From Adiantum capillus-veneris (Eukaryota > Streptophyta > Polypodiopsida > Polypodiales > Pteridaceae), in assembly GCA_014529385.2 (NCBI GenBank), contig CM043944.1:54412268-54476267 (forward strand): DNA of 64,000 nt, in the 5' to 3' direction. Under the pieces are notes generated by a model that had not been told where the DNA came from, ran no database searches, and saw only the letters and a program-made list of their open reading frames with translations. Position numbers and translations under genes: made by a program. Of the stretch, positions 1 to 11,400 are shown piece after piece. Position 1 is the first letter of the stretch; every line of letters begins with the position of its first letter.

Positions 1-1561
1 TGCGCTCAAAAAGGCGCCAAGTGATGCATACCCACAACAACTGCAAGTGACATCACTACTAGTATATCACTGTACTCCAGCTACCTGTACCTGTATGAAT
101 CACCTGTACCTGTAACTGTCCCTGTCCCTGTAACCTGTAACCCGCAACCTGCAACCTGTAATCCCGAAGCTCGAAGCTCGAAGCGCGAAGCAGAAGGTAC
201 TCGAAGAAGATCCTCCGTGGGGGCGCCAAAAGAATGTGAGCGGGATGAAAACACACACAGTGCCTCTATAATGACCCGATACACACTCTTGGGAAGATAC
301 ACACACACACTATGGGGCACCACTCGACTTACACAACACACCTGGCCGAGACAGGGAACACACCTCTGGAGTGAGAGGAGAGAGACTATCCACTTGCCCA
401 CTCCACACAGAGACACACACACACACACACAAAAAAACTCATCTTAAAAGAGGAGAACTTCTAATGTTTAGATACAAATGAGCTTGGGCCAACACCAATG
501 GGGCAAACAGCTCACACAATATGGGTAAAAGATACCAGATACAATCACAAATTAGAGAAGAAGCGTCACTCACCGGAGAAGATTACACAGAAAAATATCA
601 GAAAAAGAGTGAGGAATTTGGAAAAATGGACAGTGCCATCGCATCCGGAACGGCCCAAAACCCCAGTCTACAATGTCAAAGTGCTTAAATCCGACCTCGG
701 ATTAGCAATTTACGGCCAAAACAGGCTCCAAAATGAGCAAAAACACACCTGCGGCTGTTCCTCCTCTCTTCTCCATGTTTTTTCTGGTCTTCTCTCTGTT
801 TTTTCAGTTCCCACACTTAGCTTTATTACTTGGGCACCCTTGGCCTTTTAGATGACCTCAAACGGACCCCGAACAGGCCAAAAACTGACCTTGCAGTGCA
901 TAGTTGTCACCTTTTTGCATCATCCGCACACCTCGCACTCAATCTTTTTCCAATAATGCATCTCGCCACCACGTGAAGTGGCCCCAAAAAGTGGTCCTAA
1001 TGATGAACTTTCTGCATAACTCTCACCAAAAAACACCCACGTTGTGTTCGTCCTCATCCGCGTGAAAATATTGACCTTGTTCGCCCTCCTGACGCCACTA
1101 GATGCCATCTGACGCACCTGCTGACCTCACGTCGTCGGCCCACGGATAGCTTCCTCGATAAGTTTTACGGGCTACCAACTCCTTATTGTAGAAAAAACAT
1201 ACTAGTATTGGTAATAGTGAAAAACGATGCAGTAGATACACCTTGTCCTACCTGTACACATGTGGGCCCCACGTAACCACCTGGCTCTGGAAAATGGGCA
1301 ATCCTTTATTTGATGCACCATGCATGTGTATGTACATATGCGCAATCCTTTGCTCCAAAAAACTCCTGACAATGTAATGACGCATATAAATACAATGACG
1401 CAATGAATTGAGTGATAGAAGAGGCAAGTCGAAAACTCAGAATTTTCAATCAAAAGATGTGAGCGCGAGTAGAAAAGAACGTTATACACCATGGAAGGTA
1501 CTTAGAGAGCCAGAGCTTTTACAACACGGAGAAAAATTGTTCAAGTACAATATTTGTGGCT
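1..1561. other. 3' portion of CACTA copy 1, no recognisable gene
   Basis: About 1.5 kb downstream of the transposase stop. Bases 85-200 hold short degenerate repeats of an ACCTGTA-like unit followed by CGAAGCT repeats; 415-430 is a short (AC)n. Homology with CACTA copy 2 (26580-26640) continues about 50 bp past the stop codon and then ends. The ORF at 498-851 has no recognisable domain and no counterpart in copy 2, so I do not call it a gene. The region may include the 3' untranslated region and subterminal repeats of the element. Confidence 0.5.
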
Positions 1562-4500
1562 TTAAGAGATCTCTCTCTCATCCTCGCATAACGCAGCATA
1601 ACTTCCTATATCTATATAGAGCTCTCCGTTTAAACACATATCCTCTGTTTCATTTTGTAGCTCCTCTGCATGCACCCCATATAGAGTAGTAGCATCTTGA
1701 TGCTCGTCTGGCACCACCGCAGCGGCTTCTGATTGAGCATCTTCTTTGATCTCCTCCATTGATGCCGTTGTGATTGGCACATGGTAGCCTTCATACTTCC
1801 TTGCACTACGAGGGGCTACCTCTATGACGTACCACCAGTTTGATGTAGACTTTGTAGGATGAAATATTACCTGCCAGAGCCACATAACTTACATGAGAGC
1901 TTTCAAGCACATAACTTGTAAAAGGGGGATGTTAACTATTTACATACTTACTTGTTCACAATGCTCGGGTAGTACGAAAGTGTCTCTTAGGTCAGTCCAT
2001 TTCTTAGTAGAATCCACCTCAAGAAAACCAGACTCTCCTCTACGCACAGTAGCGTTGCGACCTTCCATGATTATCTTGAACCATTGCACGTCGAACAAGT
2101 CGACAAAAAATCCTCTGTAATCGATCCTCAAAATCTCTTGCAACATGCCTAAGTAAGTGAGTTCCGCCACCACAGGATCTGCATCAGAGGAACATCGTCG
2201 ACTAGACTGTTCAAATTTTGCCATGATTCCACAATCTTGAGTAAAACGCTTTTTGTCGATTCGTTCCACCCTAAAATGTCGACCTTTACACCATGCTGCT
2301 GTGTATGACTTATACTACAACGAACAAAGATTATGAGTGGCCGTTCAAACGTTTAGAAATAAAGTCACTAGCTAGTCGTACATTGCAAACTTACCTTGGT
2401 CGCGCAACCTCGAGAGTACTCCCACTCTTCCTCAGTCACTTCGTCACCGCATTGTTGTGCGCTTTTCAATTGGTTGTGCAACCATCTTAAGCTCATGAAG
2501 GTTGGTAGGCTCTCCAGAACCGTCGGATAGTGCATCGGTGGTCGTCTTCCCCGCCATGCTACCCTCCGGACGTGCCTTTTGACGCACATATCCCTTAAGC
2601 GTTTTCATGAAACGTTCTAAGAAGAACATCCATCTGGAATGAACTGTGCCAGCTATTTCCACCTCATCAACTATGTGAACAAGAAGATGCACCTGAATGG
2701 TTAGCATGGTAGTAGGAAAATGTTTCTCAAATATGCACACAAGCTCCGCAGCATTTAGTTTGGCGAATGGTATGGAGTCTACGTTGATCTTCTTTTGTGA
2801 GATTCATTGCACCAGCTTTGCAAGTTTGTAGATTGTGTTACGGATGTCGAGAGACAAAAATGCCTCAATGGCAACCGGTAAAATAAACTGTAAAGTATGT
2901 GCAGCAATGATATTAAAGTCCACATTTTATGCAATGATATTAAAGTCCACTATGAACGTACCTGACACATTTTATGCCAATCGTGTGACTTCAAACCGGT
3001 AAGCTTTCCTTCTTTAGTAAAACACGTTCGGAGCGAGTGCATTACGCCAGTGGGGGTCAGCAAAGATCGAATGGTCTCTTTTACTTTGCGTTCTTGGGCT
3101 CCTGTGAAAATCCATGGTGCTTTAGGGAGTTTTATCGATCCATCAGACGCTGTTTGCGGCCAATATTGCTCCATACGATCCACATTTCTAAGGTCAACTC
3201 TGGCTCCCAAAGTATCTTTCTTACCGGTCAGATGGTCCCATAGTAGATTACCCACATTCTTGAATATGTGCATTGGATGGAGCAAGTGATTGATCATGAG
3301 TCTGGGCCAGTATGGTAACTCGTACCATAGAGATAGTCTCTTCATCCCTGGAGGCAATCCGTCATCGCACATCTCCTTCTGCTCTAACCATGCTTGTGCA
3401 GACATCCTTGGTGGCTCTCTTCCCAAAAAGCCGTCGTGTAACACATGATTCTCTGGAAGATACGCTTGATGACCTTCGTAGATTTGCTTCTTCAGTGAGG
3501 GCACCCTACGTGCATTCAGTCTAGGTCCACATGTGACACATGCTCTGTATCCGCCTGTTTGAAGCCCTGCATGTATACCCATGATAATAGATCAACTATG
3601 GGAAAAAACAAGATTTACAGTGTCTGAGTGAGGAGTGTCAATAGATCACCTAAGCATTCTGTTAGCCCGGGATAGTCATGCATGGTCCACATTAGAATGC
3701 CTCTGATCAAAGCATTCCGTCGTCCTGTGTGTCGGCTCATATCCACCACCTCTATGCCAATCCACAATTGTTGGAGCTCTTCCTATAGTGGAAGAAGATA
3801 CACATCCATATTCCCCACTTTATATCGCCCTGGCAAAATCAAGCTTAGCCATAGGTGCCCCTTCTTCGTAGTCAACCACGGGGGAATGTTGTAGTTGACG
3901 ATGACAACGGGCCATACACTGTAAGATGTTGATCTTTTACCAAATGGATTTACGCCATCCATAGCCAAGCCTAAGCGCAAATTTCGAGCTTCCCTGGCAA
4001 AATCCGACCATGTTCCATCTCTATGTTTCCAGGCTGCGCAATCTGCAGGAATTCGTAGCACACCATCCGAAGATTTATTCTCCTCATGCCATGATGCTAG
4101 GGCGGCCATGGACTTACATTCGAAGAAATGCTTGATGCGAGGAAGCAGAGGAAAATGTCGCAAAACCTTTTGTGGAATTTTTGTCCCGTGGAGATCTACT
4201 TGATATCTTTCGGAATCACATTTCAGACACTTCTCCATGTCTATGTATTCCCCTCTGAAAAGAATGCAGTCATTAGGACAAGTGTGGATAGAATTGTAAT
4301 CCATCCCCAAGTTTTGCAAAATCTTTCTTGCTTCATCTCGAGAATCTGGCATCACATTGTCAGCTGGTAGTATGTGCTCTTTAAGCAATCTACACAACAT
4401 AAAAATACGATACAGTCGTGTAAAAATCTATCAGATCATTATACATTTAGAGTTTTATTAAAGTAAACTAATTGTAATAGATCACCTGAAAAGCGCTGTG

Positions 4501-5018
4501 ACGCTAGTGTCACTCCATCCAAACTTTGCCTGCATGTTGAGAAGAACCAGGAGTGCTTTCAATCTAGACATACGTGCTCCATTATACAATGGCGTATCGG
4601 CTTCACTTTTCATATCATCATAGATAAGCCTTTCTGAATCCATGATCGTCTTGATCATTTCATCAATCTCGGGCTCAAACATTGCCTCGTTGGGAATGTG
4701 CTCTGCATGATCATCCCCCGAGTTGTCAGAGGCTACATCTTGTGGCCTCACATATGCTGCTTGACCAAAGCGCCTGCGAACACGTCTATTGGGTTGCAAG
4801 ATTGCTGCTTGTTGGCCAGCGTCAGAGTCCGACGAGTTATAATTGGTAACAACTCGATCTATAATAGATGGATCGAACTCGCCAAATTCGCGAACGTGCT
4901 GCAAAGAAACACGTCTTGTCCGTCGCACAGCATGCTTGCATTGATTACAAGGACATAAGACCCTCGTTGAGAGATAGGTGTTTCGGTTGGACGGTCCCAC
5001 ATCCTCGTCACTACTCAT
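1562..5018 (-). CDS. TNP2-like CACTA transposase, six exons, damaged
   Basis: The nuclear transposase that cuts and joins CACTA ends. Exons by GT/AG and by comparison with copy 2: 5018-4486, 4389-3650, 3566-2962, 2887-2395, 2314-1952, 1870-1562. Exon 1 has a Cys-rich start (LCPCNQCKHAVRRTRR), like the transposase-associated domain. Exons 2-3 match Transposase_21/TNP2 (YNSIHTCPNDCILFRGEY, GVNPFGKRSTSYSVWPVVIV). Exon 4 matches DUF4218 (VHLLVHIVDEVEIAG, GYVRQKARPEGSMAG) and exon 5 DUF4216 (VDLFDVQWFKI). Damage: an in-frame TAG about residue 200 of exon 2 (copy 2 has Leu), a TGA in exon 4 (copy 2 has Trp), and a deletion of roughly 270 bp just after RPEGSMAG relative to copy 2. It is therefore probably inactive as it stands. 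The start ATG at 5018 has an exact counterpart in copy 2. Confidence 0.85.
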
Positions 5019-5065
5019 AATGAGGATAAAAATCTTATAACCTGGAAAACAAATTCAATATTCTA

Positions 5066-5080
5066 TTGGCATTATTCGTC

Positions 5081-5128
<48 letters not shown>

Positions 5129-5130
5129 AC
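5066..5130. repeat. (TC)n microsatellite
   Basis: An uninterrupted CT run in the 5' leader of CACTA copy 1, just upstream (minus sense) of the transposase start. Copy 2 has a longer (GA)n at 19498-19575 at a comparable but not identical leader position. Confidence 0.9.
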
Positions 5131-5149
5131 CTCACATTCTCTAGTCATG

Positions 5150-5330
5150 TCCAATCCCCACACACCTCGGTCTAGAGGTGCACGGAGATCAGAACCACCG
5201 GGTTATAATCTCGTCTTTATTGGTCAATACCTATATTTGTGGGTACAAGAAATCTACAGACCCACGTCTACATGATACTGCATGTAGTGGACAAAACCCC
5301 TTTGCCTCTTCTCTAGCTGTAGCACTTCAC
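5150..5330 (-). promoter_or_regulatory. Conserved leader block of the CACTA transposase gene
   Basis: About 150 bp are well conserved, in inverted orientation, with 19625-19780 in CACTA copy 2, while surrounding leader sequence is not. Both copies place it about 100-200 bp upstream of the transposase ATG. It contains CACTACATGCA followed by a near-inverted CATGTAGACG, forming a short hairpin. Conservation between otherwise diverged copies suggests a promoter or 5' UTR role, which is inference. Confidence 0.45.
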
Positions 5331-5389
5331 AGGATCTTAACATCTTTTCACAGTAGATCTTTTCACTGTTCGTCTAACTCTAAACCCTA

Positions 5390-6470
5390 AACCGTAAGTA
5401 ATTCTTGCGTGGACTCGATCTAACGTAAATAAGCGTAAATCGAAATAAACGTAAATCTAACTAAAAATAAACCTAAATCTAATTTAATGTAAGTCTACAT
5501 CTAACCTAATCTTTAACGTCTTTTGGGATAGTTTCCTACGACGTTAAAACTCTCTTCTTCTTGTTTGTGTGTGTGCGTGTGGGTAAACCTAAATAAACCT
5601 AAGTCTAATCTAATATAACATAAATCTAAATCTAACGTAAATTATGTTATATTAAAAACAAAGAACTAAACTAACAGGGATTATAAGAACCTTAAAACTG
5701 ATTTAACACATAATTTTTCACATAACTCGGCAAGAGTTGGCATTCTCATCACTAAAGATGTGAGAGTTAACTTCCGGCGGTGACGCTGCCTCATCTCCAT
5801 CCACATCTGACGACAGCAATTGGCCCTTTAGACCATTCTTGCTCTTGTTACTAACTTTGAAGTTGCTGTTGAATGAGTAGAGGTTGTCTAGATAGTCATT
5901 GTGTCGGGGATGTAGTGACTCTTGCCGCCCTGAAGATCCACCTTCTTCCCTATCTTCTGAAGACATTTCACCAGTACTTTTGGATCGACGGAGCCCACCA
6001 TGAGTGAAGGCAGCAATACCCTATATTCCATTGAGGGTTTTCTTCACCCGCTTCATGCAGGCATCGCAGTCTATGGAGACCTAAATCTAATCTAATATAA
6101 CGTAAATCTAAATCTAGCGTAAATAAACGTAAATCTAATTAAAAATAAACCTAAATCTAATCTAATTTAACTTAACTAAACCCAAATCTAATTTAACGTA
6201 AGTCTACATCTAACCTAATCTTTAACGTCTTTTAGGATAGTTTCCTACGACGTTATAACTCTCTTCTTCTTGTGTGTGTGCGCGTGTGTGGATGTGTGTG
6301 CCAATAAAAAGAGATAAATGGTATAACCTTTCTATCACCCATGCCAAGTATGATAGATTGGTTATGCCATTTCCCTCTTGAATAATAGGTCTTGAGTTCA
6401 ACTCCTCGTCGGCTAGATCTTTAGGTCTTTTAATTTTAATTAGTTTCCTACGACGTTAAATTAGTTTCTC
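5390..6470. repeat. AT-rich telomere-like degenerate repeats with an internal 150-bp direct repeat
   Basis: Units of the form TAAACCTAAATCTAA and ACGTAAATCTAA recur many times. A block of about 150 bp (near 5440-5580, ending in TTTCCTACGACGTTA and TCTTCTTCTTG) is repeated at about 6125-6290; its TTTCCTACGACGTTA core occurs a third time at 6446. The short minus ORF at 5966-5718 (82 codons, acidic and Ser-rich) lies here; I do not recognise it, copy 2 has no counterpart, and I treat it as doubtful. Confidence 0.6.
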
Positions 6471-6473
6471 TCT

Positions 6474-6682
6474 CAATGTGTGTGCGTTTTTTTGTTTATG
6501 CATGTTTTCTCTCTCTTTTCCTCTCTCAATGTGTGTGTTTTTTGTTTATGCATGTTCTCTCTCTCTTTTCCTCTCTCAATGTGTGCGTTTTATGTTTATG
6601 CATGCTCTCTCTCTCTTTTCCTCTCTCAATGTGTGTGTGCATTCTTTGTTTATGTATGTGTGTGTGCGTTTTTGTTTATGTT

Positions 6683-6731
<49 letters not shown>

Positions 6732-6735
6732 AAAC
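6474..6735. repeat. Minisatellite (about 62-bp unit, four copies) and (TC)n
   Basis: The unit CTCTCTCAATGTGTGTG...TTTGTTTATGCATG...CTCTCTCTTTTC is repeated about four times with small length changes, then passes into a (TC)n run at 6690-6730. Long low-complexity ORFs rich in Leu, Ser, Cys and Val here are artefacts of the repeat. Related sequence lies inverted in CACTA copy 2 at 18770-18880. Confidence 0.85.
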
Positions 6736-6739
6736 ACTA

Positions 6740-6850
6740 TGTGTGTGTGTGTATGTGTGTGTGTGAGAGAGAGAGAGAGGGAGAGAGAAAGAGGGGAAGG
6801 GAACATGAGAGTGAGGAGAGGGAAGGAGCATACCTGGCTCTCCTTCCTCT

Positions 6851-6883
<33 letters not shown>

Positions 6884-6925
6884 GAGAAGAAAGAGAGAGA
6901 GAGAGAGAGAGGGAGAGCGTTACCT
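6740..6925. repeat. (GT)n/(GA)n block shared in inverted orientation with CACTA copy 2
   Basis: The non-repetitive core AAGGGAACATGAGAG to CATACCTGGCTCTCC matches the reverse complement of 18590-18650 almost exactly. This places both segments at the same position behind the two CACTA 5' termini and supports the pairing of 7002 with 18320. Confidence 0.8.
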
Positions 6926-7008
6926 GCTAATAGCGACGCCGGGAATTTTCTTTTTGAGCGTCATTGTGTGAGCGTCGCTAATATGAATAACCTCTTGTAG
7001 TGAAATAT

Positions 7009-7026
7009 TGGCGCCGTTGCCAGGCA
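7009..7026 (+). other. Primer-binding site, tRNA-Asp type
   Basis: TGGCGCCGTTGCC followed by AGG is complementary to the 3' end of plant tRNA-Asp apart from one base (the expected continuation is GGG). This is the usual primer site of Athila/Tat-type Ty3 elements. It lies seven bases after the CACTA copy 1 terminus. Confidence 0.85.
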
Positions 7027-7029
7027 ATG

Positions 7030-7340
7030 AATCTTAGGTGATGAGTGACCGAGTGCGTATTCAAAGTTTTCTTATTGTTTCAAAAGATAATTTCCATTCC
7101 ATTTGCATTTCAGTGAAGCATCTAGAGAGGGGTTTAGTGTTTAGTTGAGTCTAGGGTCGGTGGACTAGCTAGATCTACTCTTGAGAGATATAGGGAGTTG
7201 GGAGTGAGGTTGCTTTAAGCATTTTTTCTCTTCAAATTTCTTTGTATCGATTGAGTACTGATCCTTCATCCGTATTTTATCCTGTTTGTTTTGTTTGATT
7301 CATTTTCTTATGTTCTTTCATTTCTGTACTTAGGAGTAGG
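7030..7340 (+). other. Retrotransposon leader, upstream part
   Basis: Non-coding sequence between the primer-binding site and the palindrome repeats; nothing recognisable apart from its position in the element. Confidence 0.5.
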
Positions 7341-9130
7341 ATAAGTAAATCACATTCCAGTCAGATTTGGGGTAAAAGTTAGAGTCGAGAAACCAGAAAA
7401 CCATAACTTTGGCAAAAAGGCCATAAGACTCTGAAATTTTGAAAATCTGACCAAACATAGCTGAAATTGATTCAAATCACAAAGTGGTAGCACCAAACAC
7501 TGGGAAACACTTGTCAGAGGGAGCAGACAAAATTTCATCAGATTTGGCCTCTGTACTACGATCGCGATCGGTGTACCTCAGTGTCAGAATTGTACAAGAT
7601 TTGACATGTGCCTTCCTGATAAGATTCTAAACAAGTTTGTCTAAAGCAACCACACCCAAAAACATCATAAATCAAGGAAATCAGGCCACTTGGGTAAAAC
7701 TAGCCTGATAGACCCAGAAACTGCAAAATCTTGACTTTTGGTGATCCAAATGCAAAACGACTTGGGGGATAGCCTTAAAACATCAGTGTCTACAAGCACG
7801 CCAAATTTGGTCTAATTTGGGCTCTAAACTACGATCGCGATCGGTGTACCTATGTGCCAGATTTTGACCAGACTTTACCCGTGGACTCCCCAAGTGTATA
7901 CAAACATAAAATTCTAAAGGACCTAGGGTCAAAAACCACAAAAAATAGGTCAAAACCACTAAATACAGATCCGAGTAAAAAACTGCTAAACTGGCATAGA
8001 AATTGACTTTCAATAGACCAAAACACATCAAAACTGAGAAGAAAACATACAGAGGGATAGCCTGTACACATGACAATCCCAAATAGCTTTCATTTAGCAA
8101 AACAAACATCAAGATTAAGTCAAACTGATAAAATTGGGAAAACAGACACTTCCAACCAAGAAATGGTAGAAACTTGACTTTTTTGAGTCCAAATACAAAA
8201 GTGTCTGGCAGGTAGTCTTATAATAGCCTAGTGAACAAGCTGGTGAATTTTCATCCAATTTGGGCTCCAAAGTACGATCGCGATCGGTGTACCTCAATGG
8301 TAGATTTTGACCAGACTTTACCCACACATACACCTAGGTTATATAAGATACCAAGAGTTTTCAAAATTCAAAAAAATCACCAAAATAGCCAAAAACAGCA
8401 GACAGTCAGGAAATCACTGCAGCAGACCAAGATTTGGTGAAAACATGACTTTTTCTTGTCCAAATTCAAAAAGATTTGGGGAGTAGACTGTACACATCAT
8501 TGTCTACCATATCCACAAGTTTCATACAATTTGGGCTCAAAAGTACGATCGCGATCGGTGTACCATACTGACATTTTGAGTTGAGGCTTGGTGAGTAGGT
8601 AGCTAATGACTAGACAAACAACTTTCTCAAAAGAACCAGGGTCAAAAAACCAAAAGACAGTTGTCAAATAGGGCAAACACTGATCACTGATCCTTCATAC
8701 CAACATTTTGAGAAAATTCAAGTTTTTGTAATCCAAATGCAAAGTGGGTTTGGGAATAGACTATTCATACCCTTGTCTATCAACTCCTAAAATTTCATGC
8801 AAAAAGGAGCTGGAACTACGATTGCGATCGGTGTACCCCAGTGACATTTTGGACTGAAAATTTATGAGTAGGTAGCTGACATCTAGTGCAACATATTTTC
8901 CAAAAGAAGCAAGGTCAAAAAAGCAAAAGAAAGCGGTCAAAAGTCCCATTTACACAATCAAGCCAATAACCGCAGAACCACCTGGGATTTGGGTTTTCAT
9001 TGGTCAAAATATCTCCAAATTCAAAAATACAAAGACACTTGGTATCAGGAGATCAAGGGCTAGCTACTGTGCAAAAATCTTCAAAATCTGTGACATGGGG
9101 TCAACGATCGCGATCGGTGTACCTCTACAT
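7340..9130 (+). repeat. Degenerate tandem repeat of about 272 bp centred on CGATCGCGATCG
   Basis: The 20-mer ACGATCGCGATCGGTGTACC recurs with its 12-bp perfect palindrome at 7559, 7832, 8275, 8546, 8819 (one mismatch) and 9105. Spacings are 273, 443, 271, 273 and 286 bp. The long gap contains a unit whose palindrome is lost, so there are about seven units. Each unit also shares a weaker block (TGACTTTT..GATCCAAAT..AAA..TTGGG) and a TTTGGGCTC-like block just before the core. The flanks have diverged far more than the core, which suggests selection on the core or recent conversion. Minus-strand ORFs with repeated TDRDR are translations of this repeat. Confidence 0.85.
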
Positions 9131-9139
9131 AGTGGGGAT

Positions 9140-9579
9140 ATCTGACTTCATAAGTTTGTAGACCTACTTGAGTACATCCCAAATCTCAAGTTTGAGTGAA
9201 AAATACCCTCTCGAAGCCAAGATACAAGCCAAAGTTCCTGTGTTCTGGTCCTGAGACTGTTTTGAGTGTTGTTTCAAGAGCAGTTCACCAAAAGTGCTCT
9301 AACCTTTGATAGACAACTCCAAACTGAGTCAGGTATAGCTAGGAAGAAAGCTTGTGGGCAATAGCACACACCTAGACTTGAATTTTAGGTTTAGAGCTGA
9401 ATTTTACTAGGTTTCCTAAATCCAAACTTTTAGGGTACCCAGAACCAATTTCCAGAGACCAAAAAGTCACAAATTCTTGACTTTTTAGAGACTTTACCAG
9501 GGGCAAAAAGGGATTGTGTGCACTAAGCCAAGGTTTCCTTATCAAGGATCATCATGAAAGTATTGAGTGAGGCTTAAAC
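9140..9579 (+). other. Retrotransposon leader, downstream part
   Basis: Non-coding stretch between the palindrome repeats and the first gag-region ATG. It contains no palindrome core and no recognisable coding frame. Confidence 0.5.
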
Positions 9580-11388
9580 ATGACAAATCATCCATCATTA
9601 GGGTTTCCCACTCAAATCAGAGCCATGCCACCTACACAAACCACCAGAAATACTGCAACACCTATAACAAGAGGGTTGAGACAAGACCATGAGGCTTATC
9701 AATCATATCAAGCCAAACCTCAAGGCATTGCTCATGGATATTTGTCAAGTAATCATGTAGCTCACTGGAAGCCAAACCAATCAACTAAAATGCGGGAGTT
9801 TGGAAGAGCAAAAGTGGAAATTGTTGGAGACTTAGAGGAGAAGCATCCTCTAATCAACAAACCCAACGTGAGATTCATCAAAACCAATGAAGCCACGAGA
9901 GTTCTAACGGATTACACTTATGATGGCCTTTATAGGTTACCTATTGGGGATCAAAACAAATTCTATAGATGTTTAAATTCCATCATTGAAGAGTTGACAG
10001 ACTACAAGAACCTCTATGCCTTCACATTCAAAGATGACCAAGGAGTGCAAGTGCTAATGGTAGATAAGTATGGACGAGAGTACAAACTTGTCGATCCAAC
10101 TGACTTAGAGAGATACATATACAAGGGTACTCCGATTCCTACTTACTTTCAACCAAAAACGATGCGAGAGCACATATCAAAGGGATTCCACCAGGATTTG
10201 CTCCAAGACGAGAAGAAGGAACGAGGGATGTCTTTGTGAGAGACCCCAACACGCTAAGATACATGGTTGAACCAAAACCAATGAGACCATATCAATTGGC
10301 CAAATGTGTCAAGAAGAAGTATGATGGGTAATGGATCTATACGTACATGCATCCTTGTTCAAACAAGTGTTAAGAGCCGAACAAGTATTTTATTTTCACA
10401 AACAGTATGAGGGATTGGGCTTAACCTTGGAAGGGATAGCATTGAATTGGTTCCAACCGTTGGACAAAAATGCCTTCTCAAACGTTGAACAATTGTTGCA
10501 AGAATTCGTTGTAGAATTCTCTAAAAGGGGAATCAAGCATAACACAGTGTCCCAAATCTATGCATTCAAGCAGAAAGAAGATGAGAGAGTGAAGGAAGCA
10601 TCGCTACGCTTCAAACAATATATAGAGAGATTTCCAGAACGTGAGTTACCATAGGATGAAAGATTATCAATTCTCTTCATAGAGGGTTTGAAAAATGAAA
10701 CTCTCAAGAAAGATTTGCACTTAAAAGGATGTATTTCCCTTGAACAAGTCACGAGAGAAGCGTTATACCTAGTTGACAGTTGTAAAGCCTATGGCGAGGA
10801 AATTGGTGATACAAATATCACTATGGATAATGCTCCTTTATCATCTGGTGAAACCAACACAAGGAAAGTGGGTATGTCTCAATTAATGACAAACCTAGAT
10901 GAGCTAGTAGCACAAGTAGCACAACGAATAAAATAGTGTGCCATTGAGCAAAAATGGACCAATCATGAGATGAGTGAGTGCTACTATAATCAAACCTACA
11001 CGAGGGGGACACTATTTGGACATCAAATAGAAAAACAAATGCCTTTACCAAATCATCCATTATTTCAAATAGGGTTTGATCAAGGGCTTTACAAAGAGCT
11101 GAGGTATCACAACCTAGGCTAGGGCAAGAACCTATGAGAAAACTCTATTCATTGAATGAGGACACTCTGATGTTCATAGCCAATCAAGAGCGTGGACCAG
11201 AGACCATTCTGGCTAAGCAAGAACAACCATCAATTGTGCCATCAGTGACTCAACAAGATGGACCATGCTACAAGTGTGGAGGTAATCATTGGGCCAAGAA
11301 TTGTTCTCGTGTAGAGATAATTGGATATTGTTTGAAGTGTGCCATTACACACATTGTTCCTAGTTGTCCAAAACACCCAAACAAATAG
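9580..11388 (+). pseudogene. gag region of the non-autonomous LTR element (broken)
   Basis: Structural protein of the retrotransposon particle. The first ORF (9580-10239, 219 codons) has a Gln/Thr-rich start and a folded-looking core. The second (10331-10654, continuing past one in-frame TAG to 10936) matches the retrotransposon gag capsid domain: LEGIALNWFQPL, then VEFSKRG, then LRFKQYIERFP, and after the stop LFIEGLKNETLKKDL. A third segment (11134-11388) carries CYKCGGNHWAKNC, a zinc knuckle one residue shorter than the usual CX2CX4HX4C, followed by a second Cys-rich stretch (GYCLKCAITH). The breaks between ORFs are small frameshifts and single stops, so the original was one reading frame. 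The N-terminal segment is unlike gag proteins I recognise. Confidence 0.7.
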
Positions 11389-11400
11389 GGGAAAACAACA

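Larger units (their letters stand above)
1..7002 (-). mobile_element. CACTA (En/Spm) DNA transposon, copy 1
   Basis: The right terminus ends at 7002; read on the minus strand it begins CACTACAAGAGG, the classic CACTA terminal signature. The same roughly 70-bp terminal sequence recurs in opposite orientation at 18320 (copy 2), which fixes the boundary. Inside lie about 2 kb of microsatellite-rich 5' leader and then a six-exon transposase gene. The window's first bases (TGCGCTCAAAAAG) resemble subterminal bases about 40 nt inside the other terminus, so the left end may lie just outside the window; that end is inferred and not seen. No second (TNPA-like) ORF is recognisable in 1-1560. The flanking trinucleotide at 7003-7005 is AAA. 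The element sits directly against the primer-binding site of an LTR element, so it landed at that LTR-internal junction. Confidence 0.8.

Noticed and set aside
498-851. 117-codon ORF as a host gene
   Set aside because: No domain, lies in the 3' part of a CACTA element, no counterpart in the second copy.
5280-5292. CACTACATGCA read as the 5' terminus of the CACTA element
   Set aside because: The homologous sequence continues beyond it in both copies to CACTACAAGAGG at 7002 and 18320, so it is internal.
6476-6971. Long ORFs rich in Leu, Ser, Cys and Val in three frames
   Set aside because: Open in several frames at once because of (TC)n and (GT)n; no real protein composition.
7783-8949. Minus-strand ORFs sharing a TDRDR motif, resembling a repeated protein
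   Set aside because: The shared peptide is the translation of the palindromic 20-bp core; the flanks share no frame, and the region is a retrotransposon leader.
7559-9116. Regularly spaced 20-bp repeats as a CRISPR array
   Set aside because: Spacing of about 272 bp, spacers homologous to each other, plant retrotransposon context.
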